A stretch of DNA of 64,000 nt from Anodontia alba (taxonomy: Eukaryota; Mollusca; Bivalvia; Lucinida; Lucinidae). Positions within the stretch are counted from its first letter, which is position 1, and the number at the start of each line of letters is the position of its first letter. A program made the translations under genes and the position numbers. The stretch lies in contig OZ024831.1 in the NCBI GenBank assembly GCA_964016985.1, forward strand, positions 84,028,136 through 84,092,135. The letters are read 5' to 3'. Below the pieces are notes generated by a model that did not search any database, was not told the origin of the DNA, and saw nothing but the letters and a program-made list of their open reading frames with translations. Below, one piece after another: positions 55,201 through 63,592 of this stretch.

Positions 55201-58200
55201 GAGTTTGTCATCAGCATAACTCCTTCAGTTTTGATTGGATCTTTCCGAAACGCAGATGAGGGGGACATGGTTGAAATCTCGGATGAATTCAAAGCATGAC
55301 CAGATCGTATCATTAAACTTAGTGTTACGTCCACCGATTGCTGAAAAAGCCTCTATTTGACTTTGTCATCAGCATATCTCCTTCAGTTTTGACCGGACCT
55401 TCCTGAAGTTTGCAGATAAGGTGGACATGGATGGAATCTCAGATGAGTTTGAATCCTGGCCAGATCGAATCATTTGTTATAGACTTATGTCCCCTTGATT
55501 GTTAAAAAGCCTATATTTGACTTTATCATCAGCATAACTCATTCGGTTTTGATGGATCACTCTGAAACATCCAGAAAAGGCGGACATGGATGAAGTCTTG
55601 GATAAATTCGAAAGCTGTCTAAATCAAAATTATTTATTTTAGAGTTACGTCCACCTGATTGCTGAAAACACTATTTTTGACTTGTTTTATATAATTTAGG
55701 GAAAGTTTTATATTTGCTAAAATTTAAGTTGCGGATACTGAAAATGATGTAAGATTTGTCTAGATGGCATCGGATCATGCATTATTATAAATGTAGATAA
55801 GGCAGTTTTGAGAGCTTAGCGTGCTGGATAAAAATTTTAACAGACATTTTTTAAAATACTTTTTAGCACATCTGAGCACGAAGTGTACAAGGTGAGCTTT
55901 TGTGATCAGTCAATGTCTGTCGTCCGTCGTCTGTCGTGATGCGTTCACAACTTGCTTTATTGCCTATTCCTCCTACATCCCTGGGCAAATTGATTAAAAC
56001 TTGGTAGGAAGCATCATGGCATCATAGTTAAAATCATTCTGATCAAAAGTCCAAGACGGCCGCCATCTTGAAAATCTATTCTGCGTTCTTCTGCTGAACT
56101 GAACAGGCCAATTGACTCGAAGCTTTGTAGGAAATATCCGGGCAACTGGCAGATCAAAAATCGGTAAAATTGTTCCGCTCGGAAATCCAAGATGGCTACA
56201 ATGGCTGCCATCTTGAAAATCTATTTTATGCTTCTTCTCCTGAACAGAAAGGCCATCTGACTCGAAACTTAGTAAGCGGTATCGGGGCAACTTGTAGATC
56301 CAAAATAGCTAAAATCGTTTCGATCGGAAATCCAAGATAGTCACCATGACCACCATCTTGAACAACTCTTTTGCACTTCTTCTCCTGAACCAAAAGGCCA
56401 ATTGACTCGAAACTTGGTTGGAAGTATCCTGGCAACTTGCAGATCAAAAGTAGCTAAAATTATTCCAATCCGAAATCCAAGATGGCCATCATGGCCGCCA
56501 TCTTGAAAATCTGTTTTACGCTATATCTCATAAACAGAAAGGCCAACGGACTCGAAACTTAGTAGGAAGGACAACTTGTAGATAAAAAATAGCTAAAATC
56601 ATACTTACCGGAAATCCGAGATGACCGACATAGTTGTAGATCAAAAATAGTTAAACTTATTCTGATTAGAAATCCAAGATGACCACAATGGCCACCATCT
56701 TGAAAATCTATTTCCAAGTACTTCTCCTTACTCGAAACTTGATAGGAAGTATCGGGATGACTTGTAGATCAAAAATAGCTAGAATAGTTTCAATTGAAAA
56801 TCCAAGATGGCCGCCGTGGTTGCCATCTTGAAAATCTATTTTGAACCTCTTCTCCTGGACCGAAAGTCCAACTGACTCGAAACTTCATTGGAAGTATCAA
56901 GTTAACGTGTTCAAGTTACAACCCTGGGGTAAAAAAAGGCCCCACCCAGGGTAGACTGGCTCCAGTCTCCAGTGACTAAATATTTTTCTCATAATCCTGT
57001 TTGATAATCCACTAAGATAAAACCAAAAAATATCATGACAATAAAGGCTGGTCACTAGAGACTCTAGTGACCAGCCTTTATAGTCATGATATTAATTTGG
57101 TTTTATTTTAGTGGATTATAAGAAAAATCATTTTGTCACTAGAGACTGCAGCCAGCCTACACCCAGGGGTCACTTGTCTGGTACACAGGTGAGAGATACA
57201 GGGCTATCTTGGCCCTCTTGTTTTTGTTTTCCGATAAAATTAGGCTTGATAATTCATGTGAATCGCCTGCTTGGCAAACAACTGGTATAATTCGGGCAAT
57301 AACTGCCAGTGTGTTTATGTGTCACTATTGAAATCAGGTCGCCCTCTTTATAAGTCTTCCTTTAATTGGATATTACTTGGTAATTTCCGGACAGACCTTT
57401 GGTTTCTCCATGAAATGGATTCCGATAATTTCTAACCCTTCTCTTGCTGAATACGACATGTCCTGTCTTAGCAAACAGTGTAGATCCAGATCAGTTGGCT
57501 TCTGAAGAAGACAACTGATCTGGTTCTGCACTGTTTGTCATTAAATATGTGAATTTCTATCAAAAACCCGGATCAAGTAATCTGATTGGTTGGGAAATTA
57601 GAAGTGGGCGTGGCTTCTTAATTTATTCAGCAAGGCAAGGGCTAATATGATACCGTATTTTACCCAAAATATTGGAACCCTCCTTACCATACTTGTCCTA
57701 AAAATTGAACGTCCACTTTTGATGTGTCTAAAATGCCGCATGACTGGCACCCAATGAAAAACTTGATCAGAGGCCACATTCTGTGGCATCTGATCTGGAT
57801 CTACAGTTTGTCAGGTCTGTCTGTCCAGTACTTAGGGGTCTTTTTATATGGTAATTCCGAAAACACGGCACGTACGGAATGTATATTCCTGAAAATATAC
57901 CAGATCATAAAACACGGTACGTACATGAATGTATGTTCCTGAAAATATACCAGACTACGGTAATTCATAAAAAAAAAACACGGTACGGACCGGAATGTAT
58001 AGTCCTGAAAATATTCCAGATTACGGAAATTCATAAAACACGGTATGTACCAGAATGTATATTCCTGAAAATATACCAGACTACGGTAATTTCATAAAAG
58101 CACAGTACGTACCGGAATGTATTTATTTCTGAATATACATGTATACCAAACTACACGGTACGTACCGGAATGTATGTTCCTGAAAATATACCAGACTAAG

Positions 58201-61200
58201 GTTATTTATAAAACACTGTACCTTCTTGAATGAATGTTCCTGAAAATATACCAATCAACGGTAATTCATAAAACACGGTATAATGTTCCTCAACTTCTTT
58301 GAGTCGGTGTTGGAGTTTTCCGACTAGTCAGCACCGTTAAGGTCATGTCGAGCCCGTCAGTTAAAATATTTTCACTTTTTCTGGGCAGACGAAATCCTCA
58401 TACCTGTGCACATTCTTTCGCCAGTATCTAACAACTGCGCTTCTTGAATCATCAGGAGAATGATCATAGAAATGATTTCATGATCAAGCTCCATGAAAGC
58501 TATGTAGCCAATCTGGGATTCGAATTTGCGACCTCGGGATCTGCAGTCAGATGTGCTACCGACTGTACATGGAGCTCGATTTGTACCAGGCAATTGTAAT
58601 TCATAAAACACGGTACATACCGGAATCTTCAAATCATACATGAGAACGGTCCAGATAGGAAGACCGTAAGATGAAAATATGTTCCTTGTTTCTCCGACCA
58701 TTCGCGAAGCAACAATAACATCAACAACAACAACAACAGCAGCAGCAGCAACAATAACAACAACAACAACCTTATATAATGGTACTCTGTAGACTTGCCT
58801 CAGGGACTTGCCTCAGGAGACTCTCGCGTGATAGCGCCCAGTTATATAAGAAAATGTCACCTTTTGCCATATTAAGAGCGAAAGTCCTTGTCACATTATG
58901 AGGATAACAAACCCCAGATCATCCTGCGCAACCATGCAATTTCATTGGACACGGTAGAGACGAAAGCCTTTGATATATTATGGAGTCCAATGAATCTTTT
59001 AACAGACTGCGAATGGCCAGATCAGCACGCGCATTAGACTGGCTCCAGTCTCTAGTGACAAAATATTTTTTCTTATAATCCGTTTATTAATCCACTAAAA
59101 TAAAACCAAAGTAATATCATGACTATAAAGGCTGGTCACTAGTGACCAGCCTTTACAGTCATGATATTTTTTGGTTTTATCTTAGCGGATTTTCAAACCG
59201 GATATGAGAAAAATATTTAGTCACTGGAGACGGGAGCCAGTCTACACGCACATTGTGATCTGGTCCTTCACTGCCCTCCAGTACCATAATGTCTCTTTTC
59301 TCATGGCTTGTCTCATGTACATTTGAAAGATGCCACGAGAAGAAAGTCTTTCGCGGCATGTTTACATCAGTATGTCTGTTTAGGACACAGTCTGCTGTCC
59401 ATTCATATTCCTGGATGTCAAATGAGAGGAACAGTGTTGTCTGGGCACGAAACCCGTCTGACTAAAACGGAGTGGTCTGTCAACTAGACGCATAACGCTT
59501 CTTGAAAATACGTAATAATCGTATTACAGGATACTTGCAAGAACAATAAAGTTCTAATAAAAATCAGAAAGAAGACTTGATGAATCTCAACAACTTCTTC
59601 ATCAACAATTTTTAACAAGATTTTACAGATATCTGTTGCGTGCCGTGTACAGTATAACACAAATCTCGTACAATATAATGTTAACTCACGCACACGCACA
59701 CACGCACACACAAGGAAACTCGGACGTTTTAGGCACATATGACTTTAATTTGTACGCTGTCAAATCGTTTCTCATTTACTGACTTCGTTTGAAAGGTTTA
59801 TATACGACTCGTACATTATAATGTTCAAAGTCTGTCGAACAAAACCAATATCATATACTAGTACATGCAATTTGGTTACAATTATCGTTTAGTCTGTTTG
59901 TGTAATGTGTTTCTAACACGAAAAGAAAAACAAAACAAACGCAGAGAACTGAAATGCCATGGAACAGAGGCTTATATTTCTACTAACGGAGCTATGGCCT
60001 TCGAAACGACTTACAGGAAGAAAGTGTCATACCATTGCCTAGCAGGCTTTAGCCGTGATTTGCATCATGGGCCCTTGCTCCAAATTAATATCAGAATAAG
60101 AAATGGTTTCAAGTTTAATTTTTACCACGCTTAGGACTTCGACCTAATATACATTATTAGGTCCGAGCTTAGGACAAATTCAACAGACAACAATTTGATA
60201 GCATTTTTTAAGAAAACAGAGTTTGACATTTCATGCAAACTGTCTCTTTCGGAGACAGTTTGCATGAAATGTCAAACTTTGTTTCTAGAACAAATCAGAA
60301 ATATATTTCAAAATGTTTTCTGTTGGTTTTTTTTCCTTTGACTGTGCAGCTTGCACCTGTAATTATTATTTCTGTAAACATTAAATGAAGTACTGCAGAG
60401 GTGAAATCTATCTCTATGATGACTAGATTGTATTACTGATAAACTCTCAGTCAGTAGCCACTCAGATGATAGGAACCCGCACACTACATGTTGCACACCT
60501 ATACTAGGGAGCTGATTGCTCCTTTAGTAGAATATATGCCTCTGCGTGAAATACATGAATATAAACTGCTAAAAAATACAAAAAGGGAACACAACACAAC
60601 ACGCCAATATTAAATGGTAAAAAAATGAAGACTGATAACTTTATATTATTACAAAACCGGTCTAGTGGTAAAAACATGCCAGCTGAATGTATATTTGAAT
60701 TGTTTATTCTTCAATATAAGGCATCCATGCAAGGAAATTGTGGTCTGACGCTGATAGATAATTTTTATTGCAACCGAAATGATCAGGTATTCGTCTTACT
60801 GTTCTTTGCAGTTAAAAGCATTACGAAAACACGCCTATTCAAATATACAGAAAATTTCACCTCCAAAAACTGAAAATTTTCAGATAAAAAACTCTGCTAT
60901 CTTTCATATTTCTGCTCAAAACATAGATTGTGGGTACTCGTTAGAACCGCCTCGGTGAGGCGGTTCTAACGAGTACCCACAATCTATGTTTTTGAGCAGA
61001 AATAAGAAAAATCATGTATACCCCTGTAAACCCCAGTTTTACTATATAGAAGTGGGCTTTAAGGGGGTCAAAATTATATAGGCATGTTTTCGTGCTGGCG
61101 AAGGTGTTGCATTTCTTTTTTGGGTTAGTACAGGCTCTAATTTCCCCCACTGTTTTATGTACACCATTCGCTATACTTCCGCTGATCTCATATGTAAAAT

Positions 61201-61755
61201 TAGCAGACGTACCCCTAGTCTGAACAATAGACTGGCTGCAGTCTCCAGCGGCTAAATATTTTTGTTCTTATAAGCCTGTTTGATATATTCCACTAAAATA
61301 AAACAGAAATAATATCATGACTATAAAGTCATGATATTATGTTTGTTTTATTTTAGTGGATTATCAAACAGGACTAGTGACCAGCCTTTATAGTCATGAT
61401 ATTATTTTGTTTTATTTTAATGAATTATCAAACAGGATTATAAGAGAAAAAAATATTTGGCTACTGCAGACTGGAGCCAGTCTATCTGAACAGGACCTAG
61501 GTCTTAGTAAGGGGTATTTTGCATGCGATATATGAAGAAACGGTTCTGGTATTTTATAACGTCGATAACCGCACTCAGCACACCATGTCCTTTTTTCGCA
61601 GAGGATGACTAGAGAAAAATGTGTATGCTTGTATCTGCATAAATATCAGATTTAAAACCAAATAATTTTAGCATGAAGAAAAAATGGGTTTGCGTGACTG
61701 TAATAGATTCAAAAAGGAATTACACTTAAGAGCAATGAACCCACTGGCTAAACTG

Positions 61756-61788
<33 letters not shown>

Positions 61789-62850
61789 CGAAAGTGTCAA
61801 TTTTTCTAGGCCAGAATATCTAGTTTCGGTTAAGTAGGCCTCATTAGTGACCCCGTTTAAATTTCCAGAAACCCGGAGTGGGATTTAAAACTCCCTCCCC
61901 CGTTTTTGTTTTCGAAGATTTTCCCTCTGACGTATCTTACCACGCAACCGACCTTGTCAGCACCCTCAGTGATTTAATATGGCACATCAACAGACAATAA
62001 AATGGACTTGCTCAAATTTTAAGAAAAAGATGCGGAGGAATTAAGGTCAACAGAAACTTAAAGGGAAAAATTCACCTAATTAAAGTGCATTGATTAGAGC
62101 ATTTTTATAACAAGCATTCTGGTGCAAAATTTGATCAAAACCGTCCAAGAAATAAGACAGATATTTTGGTTTTAAGTATAACTGCGAGCATTGTCGCCGC
62201 CATTTTGAATATTTAATTAGATATTCAATTTTTGTAAGACACAAGTAAAAAAATGTCTGTTATATGTCAGGTATATGTTGCTTATGTACACTAGTGGTAG
62301 TATATATGCAAATAAAGGCATTTGTAGCAGTATAATTTTGTGGCAGATGTGATTTACTCATATTTTGGATATTTAATCACGTGGTTATGACGTCAGTAAC
62401 TCCCAAAATGGCGGCTTCCGTGACGTCAACATATAGCTTGGTAACGGGGCATTTAATATTGTTTCCTCAGTGGCCACAAGGCACAGCAGTGAAATACGGA
62501 CATACGGACAATAATAAATGAGCCTGTCCATGGGGAAAGAGCCATTATAGCATATGCGAACAGCAAAGGTTCAGGCGAGCCTGCGCATCCGCGCAGTCTC
62601 GCCAGAACCTATGCTGTTCGTTTACGTAAGCGGTAGGCTAGGGGGGAAACTTCAGCCGAAGAACTAGACATGCCAGCGTATGTGGCCTTGCTAAGGAACT
62701 AAACTGGGTGTGCGCTTTATAAGATATTTCAAATGTATATGATATATTCTAGGCATGGATCCACCGGACGCCTTGACAGTGTGGGTGGCTTTGACAGCAT
62801 CGAACCTGGAAAATGGGTGCGTGAAATATTCAAAAGGAAGTCATTTACAG
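49998..62850 (+). CDS. PhyH-family Fe(II)/2-oxoglutarate dioxygenase gene, 3' partial (three exons)
   Basis: Three exons join without frame breaks (229+93+98 = 420 bases, 140 codons): 49998-50226, 52556-52648 and 62753-62850. Introns are phase 1, phase 1 and phase 0, with GT donors and AG acceptors. The protein starts MESNLAEDFNRDGYL and has the PhyH-type N-terminal helices (SKEESEFFLQSFLEYE). It then has HLLLPWMYQLVTHP (about 54-67), the strand GPDILCW (77-83), WHQDATY with the metal ligands His101 and Asp103, and PPDALTVWVAL followed by ENGC and KGSH (111-138). Family knowledge: HxD plus a distal His bind Fe(II), and a downstream Arg binds 2-oxoglutarate. Those last residues would lie in exons beyond 64000. 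The Asp in HxD argues for a hydroxylase rather than a halogenase. The substrate cannot be told from sequence. The motifs look closer to the broad bacterial-type PhyH proteins than to peroxisomal PHYH. Introns 1 and 2 are packed with MITEs and tandem repeats. Confidence 0.88.
50233..50436. mobile_element. MITE-E copy in PhyH intron 1
   Basis: TTAAACCTTTACCACTCTCT at the left and GAGTGCTAAGTGTTTAA at the right, with palindrome GCAAATTGTCGACAATTTGC. It begins only 7 bp after the exon 1 donor site. Confidence 0.88.
50467..50650. mobile_element. MITE-D copy in PhyH intron 1
   Basis: ATAGCTCCAGATAAGAGG at the left and CCTTATCTGTAGCTAT at the right. The palindrome is GTGGGTACTCATCAAAAGCG / GCGCTTCTAATGAGTACCC. 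Confidence 0.88.
50747..50835. mobile_element. MITE-P copy 3, diverged
   Basis: CCCAGCTAGCATTCTACTTA at the left and TTAAGTTGAATGCCATG at the right. Confidence 0.65.
50836..51230. other. Unassigned intron sequence
   Basis: A MITE-L-like scrap (GGTCTACAATATTTGCTTAG) lies near 51022. Nothing else was recognised. Confidence 0.4.
51231..51573 (-). mobile_element. MITE-F copy 6 with triplicated core arm
   Basis: CATCACGAAAACATGCCTAT at the left and GGCGTGTTTTCGTAATG at the right. The right arm of the core is present three times (51376-51470): GGTTCTAACGAGTGCCCATA, GGTTCTAACGAGTGCCCACA and GGTTCTAACGAGTACCCACA. Confidence 0.85.
51614..51775. repeat. (AC)n microsatellite and CCA/CAA-rich tract
   Basis: Pure AC repeat at 51614-51668, then AACAAACAAACAAAAACACC and CCACCACCGCCACCACC. 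Frames over it are low-complexity. Confidence 0.9.
51826..52067. mobile_element. MITE-K copy 3 (TTAA-flanked), in PhyH intron 1
   Basis: TTAACCCTTAAAGCGCCAAT and TTGGCGCTTTAAGGGTTAA, with a perfect core-2 hairpin GCAAACAGTGTGGACCCAGA / TCTGGGTCCACACTGTTTGC. Confidence 0.92.
52085..52240. repeat. (AT)n microsatellite inside a core-1 remnant
   Basis: AT repeat at 52125-52194. It is flanked by AATCGCCTCAGTGGGACGAT and GAGACAATTCTAATGTATAC, worn arms of the core-1 palindrome. Confidence 0.75.
52556..52648 (+). CDS. PhyH gene exon 2 (HxD iron-binding motif)
   Basis: The acceptor is a pyrimidine-rich tract ending TTTCAG at 52550-52555, and the donor is GTGAGT at 52649. The 93-base exon completes Gly77 and encodes PDILCWSSDLFPKDPG, then VCEWHQDATYV. 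WHQD carries His101 and Asp103, the first two ligands of the 2-His-1-carboxylate facial triad. It is too short to appear as a convincing ORF on its own. It was identified from motif and phase agreement with exons 1 and 3. Confidence 0.88.
52667..52894. mobile_element. MITE-E copy in PhyH intron 2
   Basis: TTAGCGCTCTGCGTGCTCGG is at the left and AGACGGTAGTAAAGGTTTAA at the right. The palindrome is GACTTTCATGCAAAATTTCT / GACAATTTGCATGAAAAGTC. It begins about 18 bp after the exon 2 donor. Confidence 0.85.
52917..53275. mobile_element. Pogo-like MITE with core-1 centre
   Basis: Ends are CAGTCGAACCTCAATGGCTC and GAGCCATTGAAGTTTGACTG, with TA on the right. The centre is GTGTATTCATTAGAATCGCC / GGCGATTCTAATGAGTACAC. 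CAGT..GAACCTC ends are typical of pogo/Tigger elements (family knowledge). Confidence 0.82.
53276..53680. mobile_element. TTAA MITE (CCCATTGTAGACTGG ends) inside a MITE-L
   Basis: 53367-53594 has TTAA at both ends, CCCATTGTAGACTGGAAACC, a core-2 hairpin (GCAAACAGTGCAGATCCAGA, ACGCCGCTGAACGCGGCGT) and TACATAGGG. MITE-L parts lie on both sides (GATCAGGATCTACACTG and TAGGACAAATATGGTAAGGA). Confidence 0.7.
53805..53880. repeat. Short palindrome AGAGTCTACTCTATAAGG
   Basis: GAGTCTACTCTATAAGGAAA is answered by TTCCTTTTTAGAGTAG. Related single arms (TTAGAGTAGACCC) are near 41838 and 49400. Confidence 0.5.
53992..55690 (+). mobile_element. R1 element: nine tandem units of 160 bp
   Basis: It starts TAGCTCACCTGGGCGAAGGC then GGGGAGCTAAAAGG. 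The landmark GGTGGACATGG recurs near 54301, 54462, 54623, 54782, 54941, 55100, 55260, 55420 and 55579. Units hold TTTGACTTTGTCATCAGCAT and TTAGAGTTACGTCCCCTTGA. It lies in PhyH intron 2. No right end like that of Q was found. Confidence 0.85.
55866..57222 (-). mobile_element. R2 element: about six units of 145 bp
   Basis: Starts AGCACATCTGAGCACGAAGT then CAAGGTGAGCTTTTGTGATC. Ends CAGGTGAGAGATACAGGGCT. Units hold GACTCGAAACTTGGTAGGAA, CAACTTGTAGATCAAAAATA and CCAAGATGGCCGCCATCTTG (GGCCGCCAT-type short palindromes). A MITE-E left scrap precedes it (55815-55864), and MITE-I is nested near its right end. Confidence 0.82.
56952..57159. mobile_element. MITE-I copy 1, inside R2
   Basis: TAGACTGGCTCCAGTCTCCA at the left and GACTGCAGCCAGCCTA at the right, with TA ends. 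The long palindrome is AAGGCTGGTCACTAGAGACT / AGTGACCAGCCTTTATAGTC. Confidence 0.88.
57223..57431. other. Unassigned intron sequence
   Basis: No feature was recognised. Confidence 0.4.
57432..57645 (+). mobile_element. MITE-A copy
   Basis: CTAA ends (worn TTAA), CCCTTCTCTTGCTGAATACG, core GTAGATCCAGATCAGTTGGC, and ATTCAGCAAGGCAAGGG. Most similar to the copy at 48733. Confidence 0.84.
57650..57853. mobile_element. MITE-L copy
   Basis: ACCGTATTTTACCCAAAATA at the left, CTTACCATACTTGTCCTAAA, then a worn core-2 (ATCTGATCTGGATCTACAGT) and TTAGGGGTCTTTTTATATGG at the right. Confidence 0.65.
57850..58640 (+). repeat. Minisatellite of 50-66 bp units, split by a SINE-1
   Basis: TTCATAAAACACGGTACGTA, CCGGAATGTATATTCCTGAA and ATATACCAGACTACGGTAAT recur about eight times up to 58282. 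The array resumes at about 58585 (ATTCATAAAACACGGTACAT) after a SINE-1. Confidence 0.85.
58295..58575 (-). mobile_element. SINE-1 copy, diverged, inside the minisatellite
   Basis: GTCATGTCGAGCCCGTCAGT, TGTGCACATTCTTTCGCCAG and TGATTTCATGATCAAGCTCC match SINE-1. The head region (B box complementary to GGGATTCGAATTTGCGACC) is present but worn. Confidence 0.75.
58708..58772. repeat. (CAA)n/(CAG)n microsatellite
   Basis: CAACAACAACAACAGCAGCA and AACAATAACAACAACAAC. Confidence 0.9.
58866..59034. mobile_element. MITE-O-like segment interrupted by MITE-I
   Basis: AAGTCCTTGTCACATTATGA, ACCCCAGATCATCCTGCGCA and GGCCAGATCAGCACGCGCA. After MITE-I the text resumes CACGCACATTGTGATCTGG. Confidence 0.55.
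59035..59244. mobile_element. MITE-I copy 2
   Basis: TAGACTGGCTCCAGTCTCTA at the left and GGAGCCAGTCTA at the right. The palindromic centre is AAGGCTGGTCACTAGTGACC. Confidence 0.88.
59245..60160. other. Unassigned intron sequence
   Basis: A CACACGCACACACGC tract lies at about 59690-59712. An 89-codon frame (59865-60134) has no family signature and no convincing splice context. Confidence 0.4.
60163..60326. mobile_element. MITE-E copy, worn ends
   Basis: AAATTCAACAGACAACAATT is at the left, with the perfect palindrome GACATTTCATGCAAACTGTC / GACAGTTTGCATGAAATGTC. Confidence 0.8.
60327..60818. other. Unassigned intron sequence
   Basis: No feature was recognised. Confidence 0.4.
60819..61096 (+). 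mobile_element. MITE-F copy 7
   Basis: CATTACGAAAACACGCCTAT is at the left and GGCATGTTTTCGTGCTG at the right, with a perfect core GTGGGTACTCGTTAGAACCG and its complement. Confidence 0.9.
61228..61484. mobile_element. MITE-I copy 3 with internal partial duplication
   Basis: TAGACTGGCTGCAGTCTCCA is at the left and CTGGAGCCAGTCTA at the right. The right arm TATAGTCATGATATTATTTT / TTTTATTTTAATGAATTATC is repeated once more than in copies 1 and 2. Confidence 0.85.
61757..61787. repeat. Poly-A tract
   Basis: An uninterrupted run of about thirty A. Confidence 0.9.
62060..62530. other. Unassigned repeat-like block with CRE and E-box palindromes
   Basis: GCCGCCATTTTGAATATTTA (near 62198) is mirrored by CCCAAAATGGCGGC (62402-62415), suggesting an inverted-repeat element. 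The right part carries CACGTG (62379-62384) and TGACGTCA twice (62388-62395, 62421-62428), about 330 bp upstream of PhyH exon 3. Confidence 0.5.
62553..62625. repeat. Hairpin with GCGAACAGCAAAGGTTC arms
   Basis: GCGAACAGCAAAGGTTCAGG, then CGAGCCTGCGCATCCGCGCA, then CTCGCCAGAACCTATGCTGT. It resembles MITE-O hairpins. Confidence 0.65.
62753..62850 (+). CDS. PhyH gene exon 3
   Basis: The acceptor is ATATTCTAG ending at 62752 and the donor is GTATAA at 62851. The exon completes Gly108 and encodes MDPPDALTVWVALTASNLEN, then GCVKYSKGSHLQ. That is the conserved PhyH stretch that directly follows HxD in the family, so no exon need be missing in the 10.1-kb intron 2. It ends in phase 0 at residue 140. 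The following 1.15 kb contains no convincing exon 4, so the gene continues past the window. Confidence 0.88.
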
Positions 62851-63044
62851 GTATAAAAATGATAGAAGGGTCCTTTTCTAAATATGGACATCGGTTACCC
62901 AACCTGATGTAAGGTTCCTTTTCGACATGCGGGTTGCTGTTACCTATATGTGTGAAAAGGGTCCTTTTCACAGGTTGTCAGAAAAGTGTGCTCATCCACC
63001 AGTCTGATGTATAAAGAAAAAGTTCTGATCAGGCTGTGCAGGTT

Positions 63045-63528
63045 ACATAGAAAATAAGATTTGACATTTCATTATCAGTTTGAATGAAATGGCCTGTCAT
63101 ATATTCTTAGAAAAGTAAGAAGAAAAAAAAAATAACAACTTTCAGCCTACAGAGTGCTAAAGCTTAACTTCATTTTCAGCAGGCGACATTTAGAAATATT
63201 TTTCTTATTTTTCCTAGAAAACAGGATTCGACATATACGAGTATTTATTAATATTTCATTCATTAATGTCGAATTCTGTTATCTGGGAAAATTAAGAAAA
63301 TACAGTAGAACCTCGATAATTCAAACTCCAATAATTCAAAATTCTCAATAATTCAAAATCATTTTGAAGTCCCAACTACAATATATGTATGCATTGTAAC
63401 CCTCAATTATTCAAAGTCTCAATAATTCAAACAAAACTGTTTGGTCCCTTGGACTTTGAATTATCGAGGGTCCACTGTATTATCAGTTTGTCGTCTTGTG
63501 ACTTAATCAAGAGAGAGGTAAACGTTGA
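63045..63528. mobile_element. MITE-E remnants in PhyH intron 3, one split by a pogo-like MITE
   Basis: 63045-63165 is a worn copy (AAATAAGATTTGACATTTCA). 63165-63302 plus 63478-63528 form a second: TTTTCAGCAGGCGACATTTA, GGGAAAATTAAGAAAATA, then TCAGTTTGTCGTCTTGTGAC and AGAGAGAGGTAAACGTT after the insertion. Confidence 0.75.
63303..63477. mobile_element. Pogo-like MITE, 175 bp, TA-flanked
   Basis: CAGTAGAACCTCGATAATTC is at the left and GAATTATCGAGGGTCCACTG at the right, with TA on both sides (63301-63302, 63478-63479). The ends match the classic pogo/Tigger pattern. It splits a MITE-E. Confidence 0.88.
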
Positions 63529-63592
63529 AATGTAAAATGTCAAGCTCAACGTTTTGGGGGAAAGCAGCCTGCTAATATCAGAATTCAGTATC

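Noticed and set aside
59865..60134. 89-codon frame as a PhyH intron gene or exon
   Set aside because: No similarity to PhyH, no splice signals in phase, and exons 2 and 3 already join within the conserved motif.
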